DNA from: Actinomycetota bacterium
Lineage (GTDB): Bacteria; Actinomycetota; Thermoleophilia; Solirubrobacterales; Solirubrobacteraceae
Assembly: GCA_016781085.1 (NCBI GenBank)
Contig: JADDQZ010000059.1
Location: 36,026 to 74,246 of the forward strand
Length of the DNA: 38,221 nucleotides
Direction of reading: 5' to 3'
In this document: one piece after another, positions 18,701 to 25,375 of the stretch
Layout: the number at the start of each line of letters is the position of its first letter
Position numbering within the stretch: position 1 is the first letter of the stretch
Notes under the pieces: generated by a model
Told to the model about the DNA's origin: nothing
Databases searched by the model: none
The model's input: the letters and a program-made list of their open reading frames with translations, nothing else
Program-made: the position numbers and the translations under genes

Positions 18701-19403
18701 GCTCGTCTTGTCGATGGATCCAGCTGTGTCGCCGCGGGTCCGCGGGCGCGTGGTTCACGCGCTGCTCGAGGGGATCGACTTCGCGCGGCCCAAGGTCCCG
18801 TCGCCTGAACAAGTGGCGGGGCTGCTCGCCGGCGAGGGCGTATCGCAGCCGTCGGCGGCCGACCTGCAAGACATCCGGGGTCTTGTGTCAGCCTTCGCGC
18901 GCTCGCCGCTGTGTTCGCGGCTTGCCCAAGCGCGGCGAGTGCGCCGTGAGGCGCCGTTCGCTTGCACGCCGTTTGAGGGCGGCGAGCCGCTCCTGACCGG
19001 ATTTCTCGACGTCTGGGCGCAAGAAGAAGACGCAGGCGTGCTGATCGTCGATTACAAGACCGATCGACTTGGCGATACCGGTCCGCGCGAAGCCGTCGAT
19101 CTCCACTACGGGTTGCAGCAGGCGGTTTACGCCCTTGCCGCGCTCAACGACGGCGCTCGCGAGGTTCGAGTCGCGTATTGCTTCTTGGAGCGATCCGAAC
19201 ACCCGGTTCTCACACGATTCCGGGCGTCGGACGTGCCCGCGCTCGCGCGACAGGTCACCGCGCGTGCGCAAGGCATCCTCAATCAACAGTGGCCCGTCGC
19301 ACAACAGCCGCACCGCGACCTCTGTGGCGACTGTCCCGGTCGCGTGAGCCTCTGCTCACATCCGGAGGCACTCACGCTGCGCGACCCGTCGATCCGCCGC
19401 TGA
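15765..19403 (+). CDS. AddA-like UvrD/REP helicase with C-terminal nuclease
   Basis: A 1212-residue ATP-driven DNA helicase/exonuclease of the RecBCD/AddAB/AdnAB type, for end resection in recombination repair. Walker A is ASAGSGKT (Lys36), TFTEKAAGELRERL is motif Ia, and DEFQD (Asp343-Glu344) is Walker B. VRLMTIHRAKGLEFPVVV and LLYVALTRAEEKL are motifs V and VI. The C-terminal PD-(D/E)XK nuclease has Asp1082 (GFLDVW) and Asp1096/Lys1098 (VDYKTDR). Cys953 with Cys1187, Cys1190 and Cys1197 could hold an iron-sulfur cluster, which classical AddA lacks. A low-complexity Asn/Asp-Gly linker (residues 909-922) separates helicase and nuclease. It starts at a GTG overlapping the AddB-like stop, so the two are translationally coupled. 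Confidence 0.9.
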   Translation: MTSLAAPRLAFTDEQQAAIDARGGSGLLSASAGSGKTAVMVESFVQAVLADGVAVSEILALTFTEKAAGELRERLRKRFSDLGEDDLARETESAWVGTIHGFCARVLREEPLVLGLDPRFTVLDEPTAGRLATRALDQALEQWIARHGESALDVAAAYGPTLSPLLMEVFAELRSRGQTRPRLPLPPSPRTPNPQSLLGPLQTVTEALPVAADGAMMRKARVALTACRRRLEACTETRSVPRPGELLAGRLPTGGAALATADCVAYRDAWAQYVQSCADFHAAAALILLDDLLDCFGRAYAEAKAARAGVDFADLELLVRDLFVADESARQRWSERFSRLMIDEFQDTNRVQLDVLEALERGNLSAVGDEFQSIYGFRHADVTIFRERRAALGDGAVMRLTANFRSRKPVLDVVNHAFTPIFGEHFAPLRPGGQAWSEFADEPLVELLVTHCRGWDELASGVGLSAFPDPVFRRAEARVVARRVRAELDAGRRPGEVVLLLRSTSSLRLFEQALEEEGVPTYVLGGRGYWSQEQVRDALAYLGAVANPLDEQALFGALASPFCSAGTDALVLLAEAGRHSGRGAWAALKQLGAAQDGFDGLDPAEQERLRRFASILSAHRELAEGISVEQLLDEAVTELGYDLAVLARQDGDRRLANVRKLMRMAREYERAEGADLRGFIAFAEGEDLREAREGEAPLEAEDLDAVRLMTIHRAKGLEFPVVVIADLGRQGSTSKPALLVGRDGRIGLRLATVGAGDRTDSLHYRTLADERAAAEDDEERRLLYVALTRAEEKLILSGATDLERLPTARPGGAPLAWLLPALLPAPAAAALADAQGRAANCTVVDCGGAPLKVAVTTPDSFATGVAVSAGAQAGSSHPMASSYDGRLAGRTLRGVAGSGGHGVERHNCNGNGDGDGDGDGHGKAGREPAGTSVSHAGRAARVSYSSLSAYARCSYRFYLQRVLGLPDAPVPVISPAGTQLVLSMDPAVSPRVRGRVVHALLEGIDFARPKVPSPEQVAGLLAGEGVSQPSAADLQDIRGLVSAFARSPLCSRLAQARRVRREAPFACTPFEGGEPLLTGFLDVWAQEEDAGVLIVDYKTDRLGDTGPREAVDLHYGLQQAVYALAALNDGAREVRVAYCFLERSEHPVLTRFRASDVPALARQVTARAQGILNQQWPVAQQPHRDLCGDCPGRVSLCSHPEALTLRDPSIRR
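18489..18530 (+). repeat. In-frame hexanucleotide repeat, seven (RAC/CAC GGC) units
   Basis: Two AACGGC units, four perfect GACGGC units and one CACGGC unit are arranged head to tail. They encode NG-NG-DG-DG-DG-DG-HG in the linker between helicase and nuclease of the AddA-like protein. Because the unit is six bases, gain or loss of copies keeps the reading frame and would only change linker length. Confidence 0.9.
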
Positions 19404-19456
19404 TCTCGTCAGCGGTTCAGGGCACGTCATGTCACGCGCGGTCGCGGCGGCCACTT

Positions 19457-20389
19457 CTACGCGCCGCCGCCGCGCCTGAGCGCTCGCCGGATTTCCACGC
19501 GGGAATCGGGTCCGCCGCGGCGGTCGTCGACGACCGCGTTCAGCTCGGCGCCGTAAAGCAAGGCTGCGTTCGTGAGCCACAGCCAGATCAACAGCATTAC
19601 GATTGCCGAAAAAGTCCCGTAGACCGCGGAATACGAGGCGACTCCGTCCGCGAAGGCGAAGAAAAGTGCCGAAGCCACCGCCCAGGCCAGCAAGCCCACC
19701 AACGCTCCGGGCGTGATCCAGCGGAACCGGCGCTCTGGGATGTGCGGCGCCGTCGAGAAGGTGATGGCATATACGAGCAGCGCGCAGCCCACGGCGCCCG
19801 GCCAGCGCAGTATTCGCCAGGCGTCGGCCGCGGTCTCGCCCAGGCCCATGAGACCGAACGCCAGCGAAGCGAGTCTTCCGCCTAAGAAGACGAGCAGAAA
19901 GGCCATCAGCACCAGCAGGAGCAGAACGGCGGAGATCGCCAGATCGTTGGCTTTGCGCCGCAGGACGCTGCGTCCTTCCTGGAGATTCAAGACAGCGTTG
20001 AGCGCCGTGCCGACCGCCCCGAACGCCGACGACGCGCCCAGCAGAGAGGCGACCACGCCGATCGCCAGCGCGCTCAGCGCGGATCGGTCGCTGGCCAGCG
20101 ACGCATCCAAAGCCGCTGTTACGGCGTTGACAGTCTCTCGCGGCGCGTGGACTTCGCGCAGATACGACGCGGCCTGGTCGATCAGGCGTTGCTCACCGAC
20201 TACGCCAAGGATTGCGACCAGCAGAAGCAGCGCTGGCAGCAGGGCCAGCAGGCTGTAGTAAGTCAGGGCCGCGGCGTGGTGATTCATCGCGTGGGCGTGA
20301 AAGCGCGCCCACGCCAATTTGAAGTCGCGCCCGAGGATGACCGGGCCCTTGGAGTCCGCATCGCGCTCAGCAGGCCGCGCTGAAGCCAT
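19457..20389 (-). CDS. YihY/BrkB family integral membrane protein
   Basis: A 310-residue inner-membrane protein with about six membrane helices. The family signature opens with LAWARFHAHAMNHHAAALTYYSLLALLPALLLLVAILG and is followed by a cytoplasmic helical region and LGASSAFGAVGTALNAVLN. Later helices include ISAVLLLLVLMAFLLVFLG, WITPGALVGLLAWAVASALFF and the conserved YSAVYGTFSAIVMLLIWLWLTN, with GAELNAV close to the end. Despite older names (ribonuclease BN), the family's role is unclear. The ATG at 20389 is preferred over the upstream in-frame start at 20563, which adds a basic, low-complexity leader. It is convergent with addA and divergent from the first sigma factor. Confidence 0.87.
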   Translation of the reverse strand: MASARPAERDADSKGPVILGRDFKLAWARFHAHAMNHHAAALTYYSLLALLPALLLLVAILGVVGEQRLIDQAASYLREVHAPRETVNAVTAALDASLASDRSALSALAIGVVASLLGASSAFGAVGTALNAVLNLQEGRSVLRRKANDLAISAVLLLLVLMAFLLVFLGGRLASLAFGLMGLGETAADAWRILRWPGAVGCALLVYAITFSTAPHIPERRFRWITPGALVGLLAWAVASALFFAFADGVASYSAVYGTFSAIVMLLIWLWLTNAALLYGAELNAVVDDRRGGPDSRVEIRRALRRGGGA

Positions 20390-20509
20390 CCCCGTGCTTG
20401 TGGGGTTTGCGTCTCTACCTGCGGTTGGCGCGCGCGTCCCTATGGAGACAGGCTTCCCGCGTATCTGAGGCACTACGCGCACCGGCGCTGAGAGGTACAC
20501 TTGACGGGC

Positions 20510-20527
20510 TCGGCCACGTCTGGCCGA
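20510..20527. promoter_or_regulatory. Perfect inverted repeat upstream of first sigma factor gene
   Basis: TCGGCCA, four bases, and TGGCCGA form a perfect seven-base inverted repeat 64 bases before the sigma gene. TTGACG just ahead of it (20501-20506) resembles a -35 hexamer, which would place the repeat between promoter elements as an operator. It could equally be a hairpin in the leader. No matching -10 is obvious. Confidence 0.3.
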
Positions 20528-20591
20528 CGCCGAAGCGCGCCCCCGCCTCCGGCGCCTCGACACGCGGAGCTCTCCGCGACATGGGACACGC

Positions 20592-21479
20592 TTGACTGAC
20601 GATCGCTACGAGCAGGGCGCCAAGGTGCCGACCGACTCCGAACCGGAGTTGTCGACGGCGTTGCCCTACGCTGCGCGCGAACCTAAGACCACTCGTCAGC
20701 GCAAGTCCACGCCGGACCCGGCCGCTCGTGCCGCTCGTGCCGACGAGGACCGCCGGCTGCTGATCCGCTACCACCGCGACGGTGATCCGGCAGCTCGCGA
20801 AGCGCTGGTCTCGCGCTTCCTTCCGCTCGCTCGCCAGCTAGCCCGCCGCTATCAACACGGCGGCGAGCCGCTCGACGACCTTGTTCAAGTCGCGTCGCTT
20901 GGCTTGCTCAAGGCAATCGATCGCTTCGAGCCAAGTCGTGAAACCGCGTTCTCTTCTTTCGCCGTTCCAACCATCCTCGGCGAGCTCAAGCGCCATTTCC
21001 GCGACCGTGGCTGGTCCGTGCGAGTTCCCCGCGACCTTCAGGAGCTGGCGGTCAAAGTGGATCGAGTGGGGGACGAGGTTGGCCGTGAGCTCGGCCGCGC
21101 GCCCACGGTCGACGAGCTGGCACAGCGGCTAGGAGTGACGGCCGAGCAGGTGCTGGAGGCTCGTGAGGCCGCCGGCGCCTACCGCGCGGTTTCCCTTGAC
21201 CGCCCGCGCGGCGACGACGAAGACGACGAGTCGGTCGCGCAGACTTTCGGCGCCGATGACCCCGGCTTCAACCTGGCAGAAGACGCGGCGACGGTCGAGA
21301 GGCTGATGACCGTGCTGAACGAGCGCGAGCGCCAGGTGCTCCAGTTGCGCTTCGCCGAGGACCTGACGCAATCGGAGATCGGCGCGCGCGTCGGTGTCTC
21401 GCAAATGCACGTCTCGCGGATCATTCGCCAAGCCGTGGCACGCCTGCGCGACGCGGCCGAGCAGGGGCCTCAGGTTTAG
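20592..21479 (+). CDS. SigB/SigF-family RNA polymerase sigma factor (copy 1)
   Basis: A 295-residue group 3 sigma-70 factor of the general-stress type. About 50 charged N-terminal residues precede region 2 (RRLLIRYHRDGDPAAREALVSRF; EPLDDLVQVASLGLLKAIDRFEP; FSSFAVPTILGELKRHFRDRGW). Region 3 includes VRVPRDLQELAVKVDRV and the PTVDELAQRLGV helix-turn-helix. Region 4 ends in LRFAEDLTQSEIGARVGVSQMHVSRIIRQAVARL, which reads the -35 element. Such factors are normally held by an RsbW-like anti-sigma and released by a STAS antagonist; both types lie at 22628-23414. A TTG is the first available start, with GGGA five bases upstream; GTG 20625 is an alternative. A close paralogue is at 26332. Confidence 0.92.
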   Translation: MTDDRYEQGAKVPTDSEPELSTALPYAAREPKTTRQRKSTPDPAARAARADEDRRLLIRYHRDGDPAAREALVSRFLPLARQLARRYQHGGEPLDDLVQVASLGLLKAIDRFEPSRETAFSSFAVPTILGELKRHFRDRGWSVRVPRDLQELAVKVDRVGDEVGRELGRAPTVDELAQRLGVTAEQVLEAREAAGAYRAVSLDRPRGDDEDDESVAQTFGADDPGFNLAEDAATVERLMTVLNERERQVLQLRFAEDLTQSEIGARVGVSQMHVSRIIRQAVARLRDAAEQGPQV

Positions 21480-21496
21480 AGCGTTCCCCCACGGGG

Positions 21497-21841
21497 ATGC
21501 CTAGGGCCATGCAGCACTGGGATCTACGAACGCTCGAAGTACAGCCACATCAGCCGCAGATTCTCCAATCTGACCGCGGCGATTCCCGATCGATCCTGAT
21601 CAACTTGCCGTCAGGCGAGGCGCTTCAGGAGCATCAGGTCCACGAACGGGCACACCTTGTCGTCATCGACGGGGAGGTAGAAGTCGACCGGTCCGGGGAA
21701 GTCATCTCCGCGAGTGCCGGCACGTTCGCGGTCTTCGACCCGCATGAGCCCCACGAGGTGCGCGCCAAAAGTGACGCGCGCCTCCTGCTCGTCCTTGCGC
21801 CGTGGCCCGGAAGTGGCCACCCAGGCGCGCGCGACGAGTGA
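21497..21841 (+). CDS. Cupin domain protein
   Basis: A 114-residue single-domain beta-barrel. SGEALQEHQVHERAHLVVIDGEVEV corresponds to cupin motif 1, with histidines and glutamate at metal-ligand-like positions. GTFAVFDPHEPHEVRAKSDARLLLVLAP corresponds to motif 2, again with histidines. Substrate and metal cannot be assigned; small cupins of this kind may be dioxygenases, sensors or sugar-binding proteins. It begins 17 bases after the sigma factor stop on the same strand, so it is probably co-transcribed. An ATG at 21509 is an alternative start; neither start has a clear ribosome-binding site. Confidence 0.82.
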   Translation: MPRAMQHWDLRTLEVQPHQPQILQSDRGDSRSILINLPSGEALQEHQVHERAHLVVIDGEVEVDRSGEVISASAGTFAVFDPHEPHEVRAKSDARLLLVLAPWPGSGHPGARDE

Positions 21842-21888
21842 TAGACACTGGCGCTTAGCGCTCACCACCGATACGGAAAGAGAGATTC

Positions 21889-22563
21889 ATGCCCTGGGAC
21901 GAACTGGTTCCGCGGAAGTTCGCTGCCTTCGAGACCGAGTTGGACGGCATCTCGAAGAAGACGATGGACGATCACTACAAGCTCTACGAGGGCTACGCGA
22001 AGAAGGCGAACGAATGCCGCAAGATCCTCGACGAGTTCGATTACGCGGAGATCGAGGGCAACGCGACGTACTCGCCGCTGAGGACGGTTTCGATCGAGTA
22101 CACGTTCGCGCTGCTCGGTTACAAGAACCACGATCTCTACTTCGGTCACCTCGGCGGAGACGGCGGCGAACCCAACGGCCGCTTTGCGGAACTGCTCGAA
22201 GATGAGTTCAAGCCCGGTGGCGTCGAGGGCTGGAAACACGCCGTCCGTAAGGGCGCGATGTCGGCCCGCGGTTGGGTCATGGTCGGATACGACCTCAACG
22301 ACGGCTCGCTGTTCAACTACGTCATGGACACCCAGAACCTGTGGGCCGTCTACAACATGGTGCCCGTCCTCGGCATCGACGTCTACGAGCACGCCTACGC
22401 CGTCGATTTCGGCGCCACGCCGGCGGGACGCAAGGACTACGTCGAGGCCTTCTTCCGCAACATCAACTGGGATCACGTCAACCGTCAGCTCGCACAGGCC
22501 GAGGGGGCGCGCAACGGTGCATCCCAGGTCGGCGCCCAAGAGCCGCCCGTCGCCGGCAGCTAG
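21889..22563 (+). CDS. Fe/Mn superoxide dismutase family protein
   Basis: A 224-residue protein of the iron/manganese superoxide dismutase family, which converts superoxide to hydrogen peroxide and oxygen. All four metal ligands can be placed: His29 (DDHYKLYEGY), His81 (YKNHDLYFGHL), and Asp164 and His168 in the C-terminal signature DVYEHAYAVDF. GGEPNGRFAELLEDEF and VEAFFRNINWDHVNRQL also match the family. The KHHxxY gateway segment is altered to KLYEGY and the usual QVWNH is replaced by LLGYKNH, so activity or substrate may differ. A purine-rich AAAGAGAG precedes the ATG. It lies 47 bases after the cupin, suggesting a sigma factor-cupin-dismutase transcript aimed at oxidative stress. Confidence 0.83.
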   Translation: MPWDELVPRKFAAFETELDGISKKTMDDHYKLYEGYAKKANECRKILDEFDYAEIEGNATYSPLRTVSIEYTFALLGYKNHDLYFGHLGGDGGEPNGRFAELLEDEFKPGGVEGWKHAVRKGAMSARGWVMVGYDLNDGSLFNYVMDTQNLWAVYNMVPVLGIDVYEHAYAVDFGATPAGRKDYVEAFFRNINWDHVNRQLAQAEGARNGASQVGAQEPPVAGS

Positions 22564-22589
22564 TCACGACCGCGTAGAGAGAGGCGAGT

Positions 22590-22615
22590 CCCGGGTGGCA
22601 CTCCTGCCGCCCGGG
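22590..22615. terminator. 11-bp stem hairpin between convergent dismutase and STAS genes
   Basis: CCCGGGTGGCA, loop CTCC, and TGCCGCCCGGG pair over eleven positions with a single G-T wobble. The hairpin begins 27 bases after the dismutase stop and ends 12 bases before the STAS stop. No T-run follows, so it is a U-less, probably bidirectional terminator. Confidence 0.7.
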
Positions 22616-22627
22616 CGGCCTTCCCAA

Positions 22628-22981
22628 TCAGGCGCTACGGAGCATGAGCGCATCCTCGACGGATGCGACGATGCGAAACACGCCGTCCAGGCCAGTTATG
22701 CGCAGGACCTTGAGAATCCGTTCCTGGTCGCAAGCGATGATCAACGAACCGCCCCGTCGGGTCTGTTTGCGGTGAGCGCCGATAAGGACCCCGAGACTCG
22801 ACGAGTCCAGGAAATTAGCCTCGCTGAAGTCGATCACCAGCGTGTCGTAACCGCTCCTGACCGCTTCGGCCACGTGCGCCTTGAACTCCGGGGCGGTGAA
22901 GAGATCGACTTCGCCGTGGACCGCTACGACGACCGTAGTCGCGTCCATACGCTCAAGCTCGATCGCGAAGGTGGTTGTCAT
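22628..22981 (-). CDS. STAS-domain anti-anti-sigma factor
   Basis: A 118-residue single STAS domain, the RsbV/SpoIIAA fold. VVAVHGEVDLFTAPEFKAHV is the opening strand-helix unit and TLVIDFSEANFLDSSSLGVLIGAH the core. In this family the serine following the conserved aspartate (here within Ser60-62) is phosphorylated by the anti-sigma kinase, and the unphosphorylated form frees the sigma factor. The ATG at 22981 gives a normal domain edge; an in-frame TTG at 23017 adds twelve residues and has no ribosome-binding site. The gene follows the ATPase-fold gene by 49 bases on the same strand, and the two should form a partner-switching pair for one or both nearby sigma factors. Confidence 0.88.
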   Translation of the reverse strand: MTTTFAIELERMDATTVVVAVHGEVDLFTAPEFKAHVAEAVRSGYDTLVIDFSEANFLDSSSLGVLIGAHRKQTRRGGSLIIACDQERILKVLRITGLDGVFRIVASVEDALMLRSA

Positions 22982-23030
22982 TGATGCCTGGTGGTTCCCG
23001 GACTGTCGCCGAAACAATCGGCACGTGACG

Positions 23031-23414
23031 TCACTGCGAGTACGTAAGCCGCAGGACGAGGTATTCCGAGCCGTCTTGCGGCACGATGGTGAGCTCGTCC
23101 GCGAGCTGCTCGATCACGTTGCCGACTCCGGGCACGGCAGCGCTGGCCACCAGGGCTTTGCAGCCACCGGGATCGAAGGGGCCGACGCGCAACGACAGCG
23201 ACCGGTCCCCCGGTTCCAGCACTACTACTACCGCTGAATCGCGCACGTGCCTCGGAGCCCGCTCGGAGATGACGTCGCTGACCAGGATGGCGTCATCCAG
23301 GCGATCGAGCGGGAGGTCGGCACGGGCCGCCATCATCCCTACAACGCGGCGCAGCACAGGGCCCACGAGGGGTCCAGCGACGATCGACACGGTGGTCGCC
23401 GAGGGATGCGTCAC
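23031..23414 (-). CDS. RsbW-like anti-sigma protein with degenerate GHKL ATPase fold
   Basis: A 127-residue protein whose position before the STAS gene, size and strand pattern fit the histidine-kinase-like ATPase fold of anti-sigma factors. LPLDRLDDAILVSDVISERA takes the place of the N-box helix, but the conserved asparagine that binds magnesium is not present. RVGPFDPGGCKAL stands where the DxGxG ATP-lid motif is expected. LADELTIVPQDGSEYLVLRLTY ends the protein like the last strands of RsbW. It may bind sigma factor without efficient kinase activity. It starts at GTG with GGAGG four bases upstream. The family assignment depends partly on context. Confidence 0.7.
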   Translation of the reverse strand: MTHPSATTVSIVAGPLVGPVLRRVVGMMAARADLPLDRLDDAILVSDVISERAPRHVRDSAVVVVLEPGDRSLSLRVGPFDPGGCKALVASAAVPGVGNVIEQLADELTIVPQDGSEYLVLRLTYSQ

Positions 23415-23418
23415 GCAG

Positions 23419-23423
23419 CCTCC
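23419..23423 (-). promoter_or_regulatory. Ribosome-binding site of the anti-sigma-like gene
   Basis: GGAGG on the minus strand lies only four bases before the GTG at 23414, a tight spacing. It fixes the start of the gene. It also lies inside a 24-codon upstream frame (23485-23411) that ends over the GTG as GTGA, so a passing ribosome could affect initiation. Confidence 0.55.
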
Positions 23424-23709
23424 AAGTTCGCAGTCGAGCGGATATACGGCCCAAAGGGCTCGGTCGGCATCTTCATGGTTTGCATCCCGTCATGAACACC
23501 TCGGAACCTTGGTCGACCCTGCCGGTCGCGCGTCGTGCCGGAAGTTGGAGCTTACCTGCCGGGAGACTCAAACGAATGAGTTGTCCTGCCCGCGCCGGTA
23601 CCCACTGGCTGCGGTGATGTAACCGCAGCAATCGCTCTGTGGCGCGGATGCCGGAACCACACTTGCCCGCGCAGATTGCCTCGTCAGTGGTACGGGCAGT
23701 AAAAGTCCA

Positions 23710-24144
23710 ATGGCTCGCACACAGATGCAATTCGACACGACGCCGGAGCGAATCTTCGAAGTGCTTTCCGATCCCCGCAGCTACGGCGACTGGGTGGTCG
23801 GATCGAAGGAGATCCGCTTCTGGGACCCGGACTTCCCTGCGCAGGGTTCGGCGTTTCATCACACGTTTCTCATCGGGCTGGTGCCGGTCAAGGACCACAC
23901 GACCGTGGTGGAAGTCGACGCGCCGCGGTATTTGCTTCTGCGCGCCAGAGCGCGGCCGACCGGTATCGCTCACGTCGCCTTGCGCCTTGAGCCGCGTAAC
24001 GGCAAGACGCAGGTGACGATCGAGGAATGGCCGGTCGACGGTGTCGCCGCCAAATTGCACAACCGGATTCAAGACAAGCTCATCGCGTTGCGCAACGTCG
24101 AATCCCTGCGGCGCCTCAAGCGACTTGCTGAGCAGCCGACATGA
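23710..24144 (+). CDS. SRPBCC family protein
   Basis: A 144-residue helix-grip protein. MQFDTTPERIFEVLSDPRSYGDWVVGSKEI is the family opening, with the typical aromatic/tryptophan position. It is followed by antiparallel strands (HTFLIGLVPVKDHTTVVEVDAPRYLLLRARARP) and a C-terminal helix (HNRIQDKLIALRNVESLRRLKRLAEQ). It probably binds a hydrophobic ligand; neither ligand nor activity is known. It is divergent from the anti-sigma-like gene, and its last 29 bases overlap the end of the convergent DUF1360 gene. The 295 bases upstream hold no recognised gene apart from the 24-codon frame on the other strand. Confidence 0.82.
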   Translation: MARTQMQFDTTPERIFEVLSDPRSYGDWVVGSKEIRFWDPDFPAQGSAFHHTFLIGLVPVKDHTTVVEVDAPRYLLLRARARPTGIAHVALRLEPRNGKTQVTIEEWPVDGVAAKLHNRIQDKLIALRNVESLRRLKRLAEQPT

Positions 24145-24658
24145 CGACCGCGGCGTCGGCGCCGGGCTCCTGGAGCACGTCGGCGCGAGTCCGGGCGATC
24201 TCGGCGGTCGCTTCGGTTTCGTTGGACTGTGAGCGCAGCCACGAAAAGGTGGTGTGCAGGAGGTCGTTGCAAGCCGAAACCGCCAGCACGCTCGTGACTG
24301 TGTTGGCTGCGGTCGGGGCGTACACCCGCAATGAGACAACCGCCAGCGCGCTCCAGCCGCCGGCGCAGCGCGTGCACGTCAACAGCTCGCCCACCGCGTA
24401 ACGCAAGCGTTTGCCTTTCGGGCGCTTACCGTCGGACGTCTCCTCGACGAATGGTTGCCTGACCCAGGTCTCGACTTTCTCTTGCACCAAGAGCTTCGAT
24501 AGCGCAAAAGTTGCGACGCCGAGAGGAATCAGCTCTGCTCGCTCGATCGGAGCCCGGCTACGTCCGCCAATGGCCGACAGGGCCAGGAGCGACGAATACG
24601 TGCCGGACAACAGGGCATAGTCGAGGGGCTTGGTCGGGGTCTCGGAGACAGGTTTCAT
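24116..24658 (-). CDS. DUF1360 membrane protein
   Basis: A 180-residue protein with hydrophobic segments near residues 13-27 (DYALLSGTYSSLLALSAIGG), 45-60 (LIPLGVATFALSKLLV) and 94-125. It carries the DUF1360 hallmark: KVETWVRQPFVEE, then a CTRCAGGW motif at the start of a helix (LLTCTRCAGGWSALAVVSL). The two cysteines are conserved in the family and may bind metal or form a redox pair, but the function is unknown. The ATG at 24658 has GAAGG eight bases upstream. The 3' end overlaps the convergent SRPBCC gene by 29 bases. Confidence 0.85.
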   Translation of the reverse strand: MKPVSETPTKPLDYALLSGTYSSLLALSAIGGRSRAPIERAELIPLGVATFALSKLLVQEKVETWVRQPFVEETSDGKRPKGKRLRYAVGELLTCTRCAGGWSALAVVSLRVYAPTAANTVTSVLAVSACNDLLHTTFSWLRSQSNETEATAEIARTRADVLQEPGADAAVVMSAAQQVA

Positions 24659-24669
24659 GACGAAGGCCT

Positions 24670-24846
24670 TCAGATCGGGCGAGGGTTGGGATCCGGGGGA
24701 AACGGCGCTGGCGCAGGCGTGGGCGCCGGAGGCACGGGGTCGGGTCCCGCTGGAAAGGGGTCAGGCGTCGGACCGGGGGAGGGTGGCGCAGGATCCGGTC
24801 CGGGCCCGGGCGCCGGGAAGGATGGTGAGTGGTCCGTCGTGATCAC
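24670..24846 (-). CDS. Short proline-rich hypothetical ORF
   Basis: A 58-codon frame from a GTG, ending 11 bases before the DUF1360 start. After VITTDHSPSF it becomes almost half proline in PxPxP runs (GPDPAPPSPGPTPDP, APTPAPAPFPPDPNP), like a flexible extracellular or wall-spanning stretch. An in-frame stop directly upstream excludes fusion with the membrane protein ahead of it. No ribosome-binding site is seen, and proline/glycine-rich frames arise easily in GC-rich DNA, so this is tentative. The opposite strand reads glycine-rich here and is judged less likely. Confidence 0.35.
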   Translation of the reverse strand: MITTDHSPSFPAPGPGPDPAPPSPGPTPDPFPAGPDPVPPAPTPAPAPFPPDPNPRPI

Positions 24847-24937
24847 AGCGCGGGGCTACCCATCGCTGTCGGCGGTCAACCGCGTCAAGCGCTACACCAG
24901 ACACGCCGGTGGCTGGCAAGCCCCGTTCGTATCGGAG

Positions 24938-25375
24938 TCAGACCGGGCGGTCGGCGAGGCGCTCGGATTCAGGCGGCCGGCGATCCGTGGGCATTGCGTC
25001 TTCGCTGTTGGGCACCAGGTCGGCGTTCGCAGGGGCCGGCGCGGACGTCTCGTGCGGCTGGGAGGGGTCCACGCCAGCGTCTCGCTCGGGCGGGACCGTA
25101 GCGCCGTAATGGGTGACCGGGTGTCCCGTGCCCCCGTGCACGGCCGCGTCCTGTTCGCCGATCGTCTCGCCGGAGTCGGTCTGCTGTCCGGCATGCTCGG
25201 CGGTGTCGCCCAGTGGGGTCGGGTCAGCGCCGATACCGGGGCCTCCGCCATGCGACTCGTCGGCGGCCACCGCGTCGTGGTGAGCGCGCGTCCTGCTCCT
25301 GGAGTTCAGGACGAATGCGGTCGCCAGGACCACGACGATCAGCAGTACGAGGAAAATCGGCACGGCGTATTCCAT
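24938..25375 (-). CDS. Single-pass membrane-anchored hypothetical protein
   Basis: A 145-residue protein with an N-terminal membrane helix (YAVPIFLVLLIVVVLATAFVL), a short basic stop-transfer (NSRSRTRAHH), and a long hydrophilic tail. The tail is rich in Gly, Pro, Asp, Glu and Thr and has no recognised domain (DESHGGGPGIGADP, ETIGEQDAAVHGGTG). The tail is probably disordered and, by the positive-inside rule, cytoplasmic. Function is unknown. The gene is read toward the proline-rich frame and DUF1360, and is divergent from the HAD phosphatase. The overlapping plus-strand frame has no sensible pattern. Confidence 0.6.
   Translation of the reverse strand: MEYAVPIFLVLLIVVVLATAFVLNSRSRTRAHHDAVAADESHGGGPGIGADPTPLGDTAEHAGQQTDSGETIGEQDAAVHGGTGHPVTHYGATVPPERDAGVDPSQPHETSAPAPANADLVPNSEDAMPTDRRPPESERLADRPV

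Noticed and set aside
23473-24339. Minus-strand frame of 288 codons across the SRPBCC gene
   Set aside because: Opposite a clear SRPBCC protein and inconsistent with the DUF1360 frame; no domain seen.
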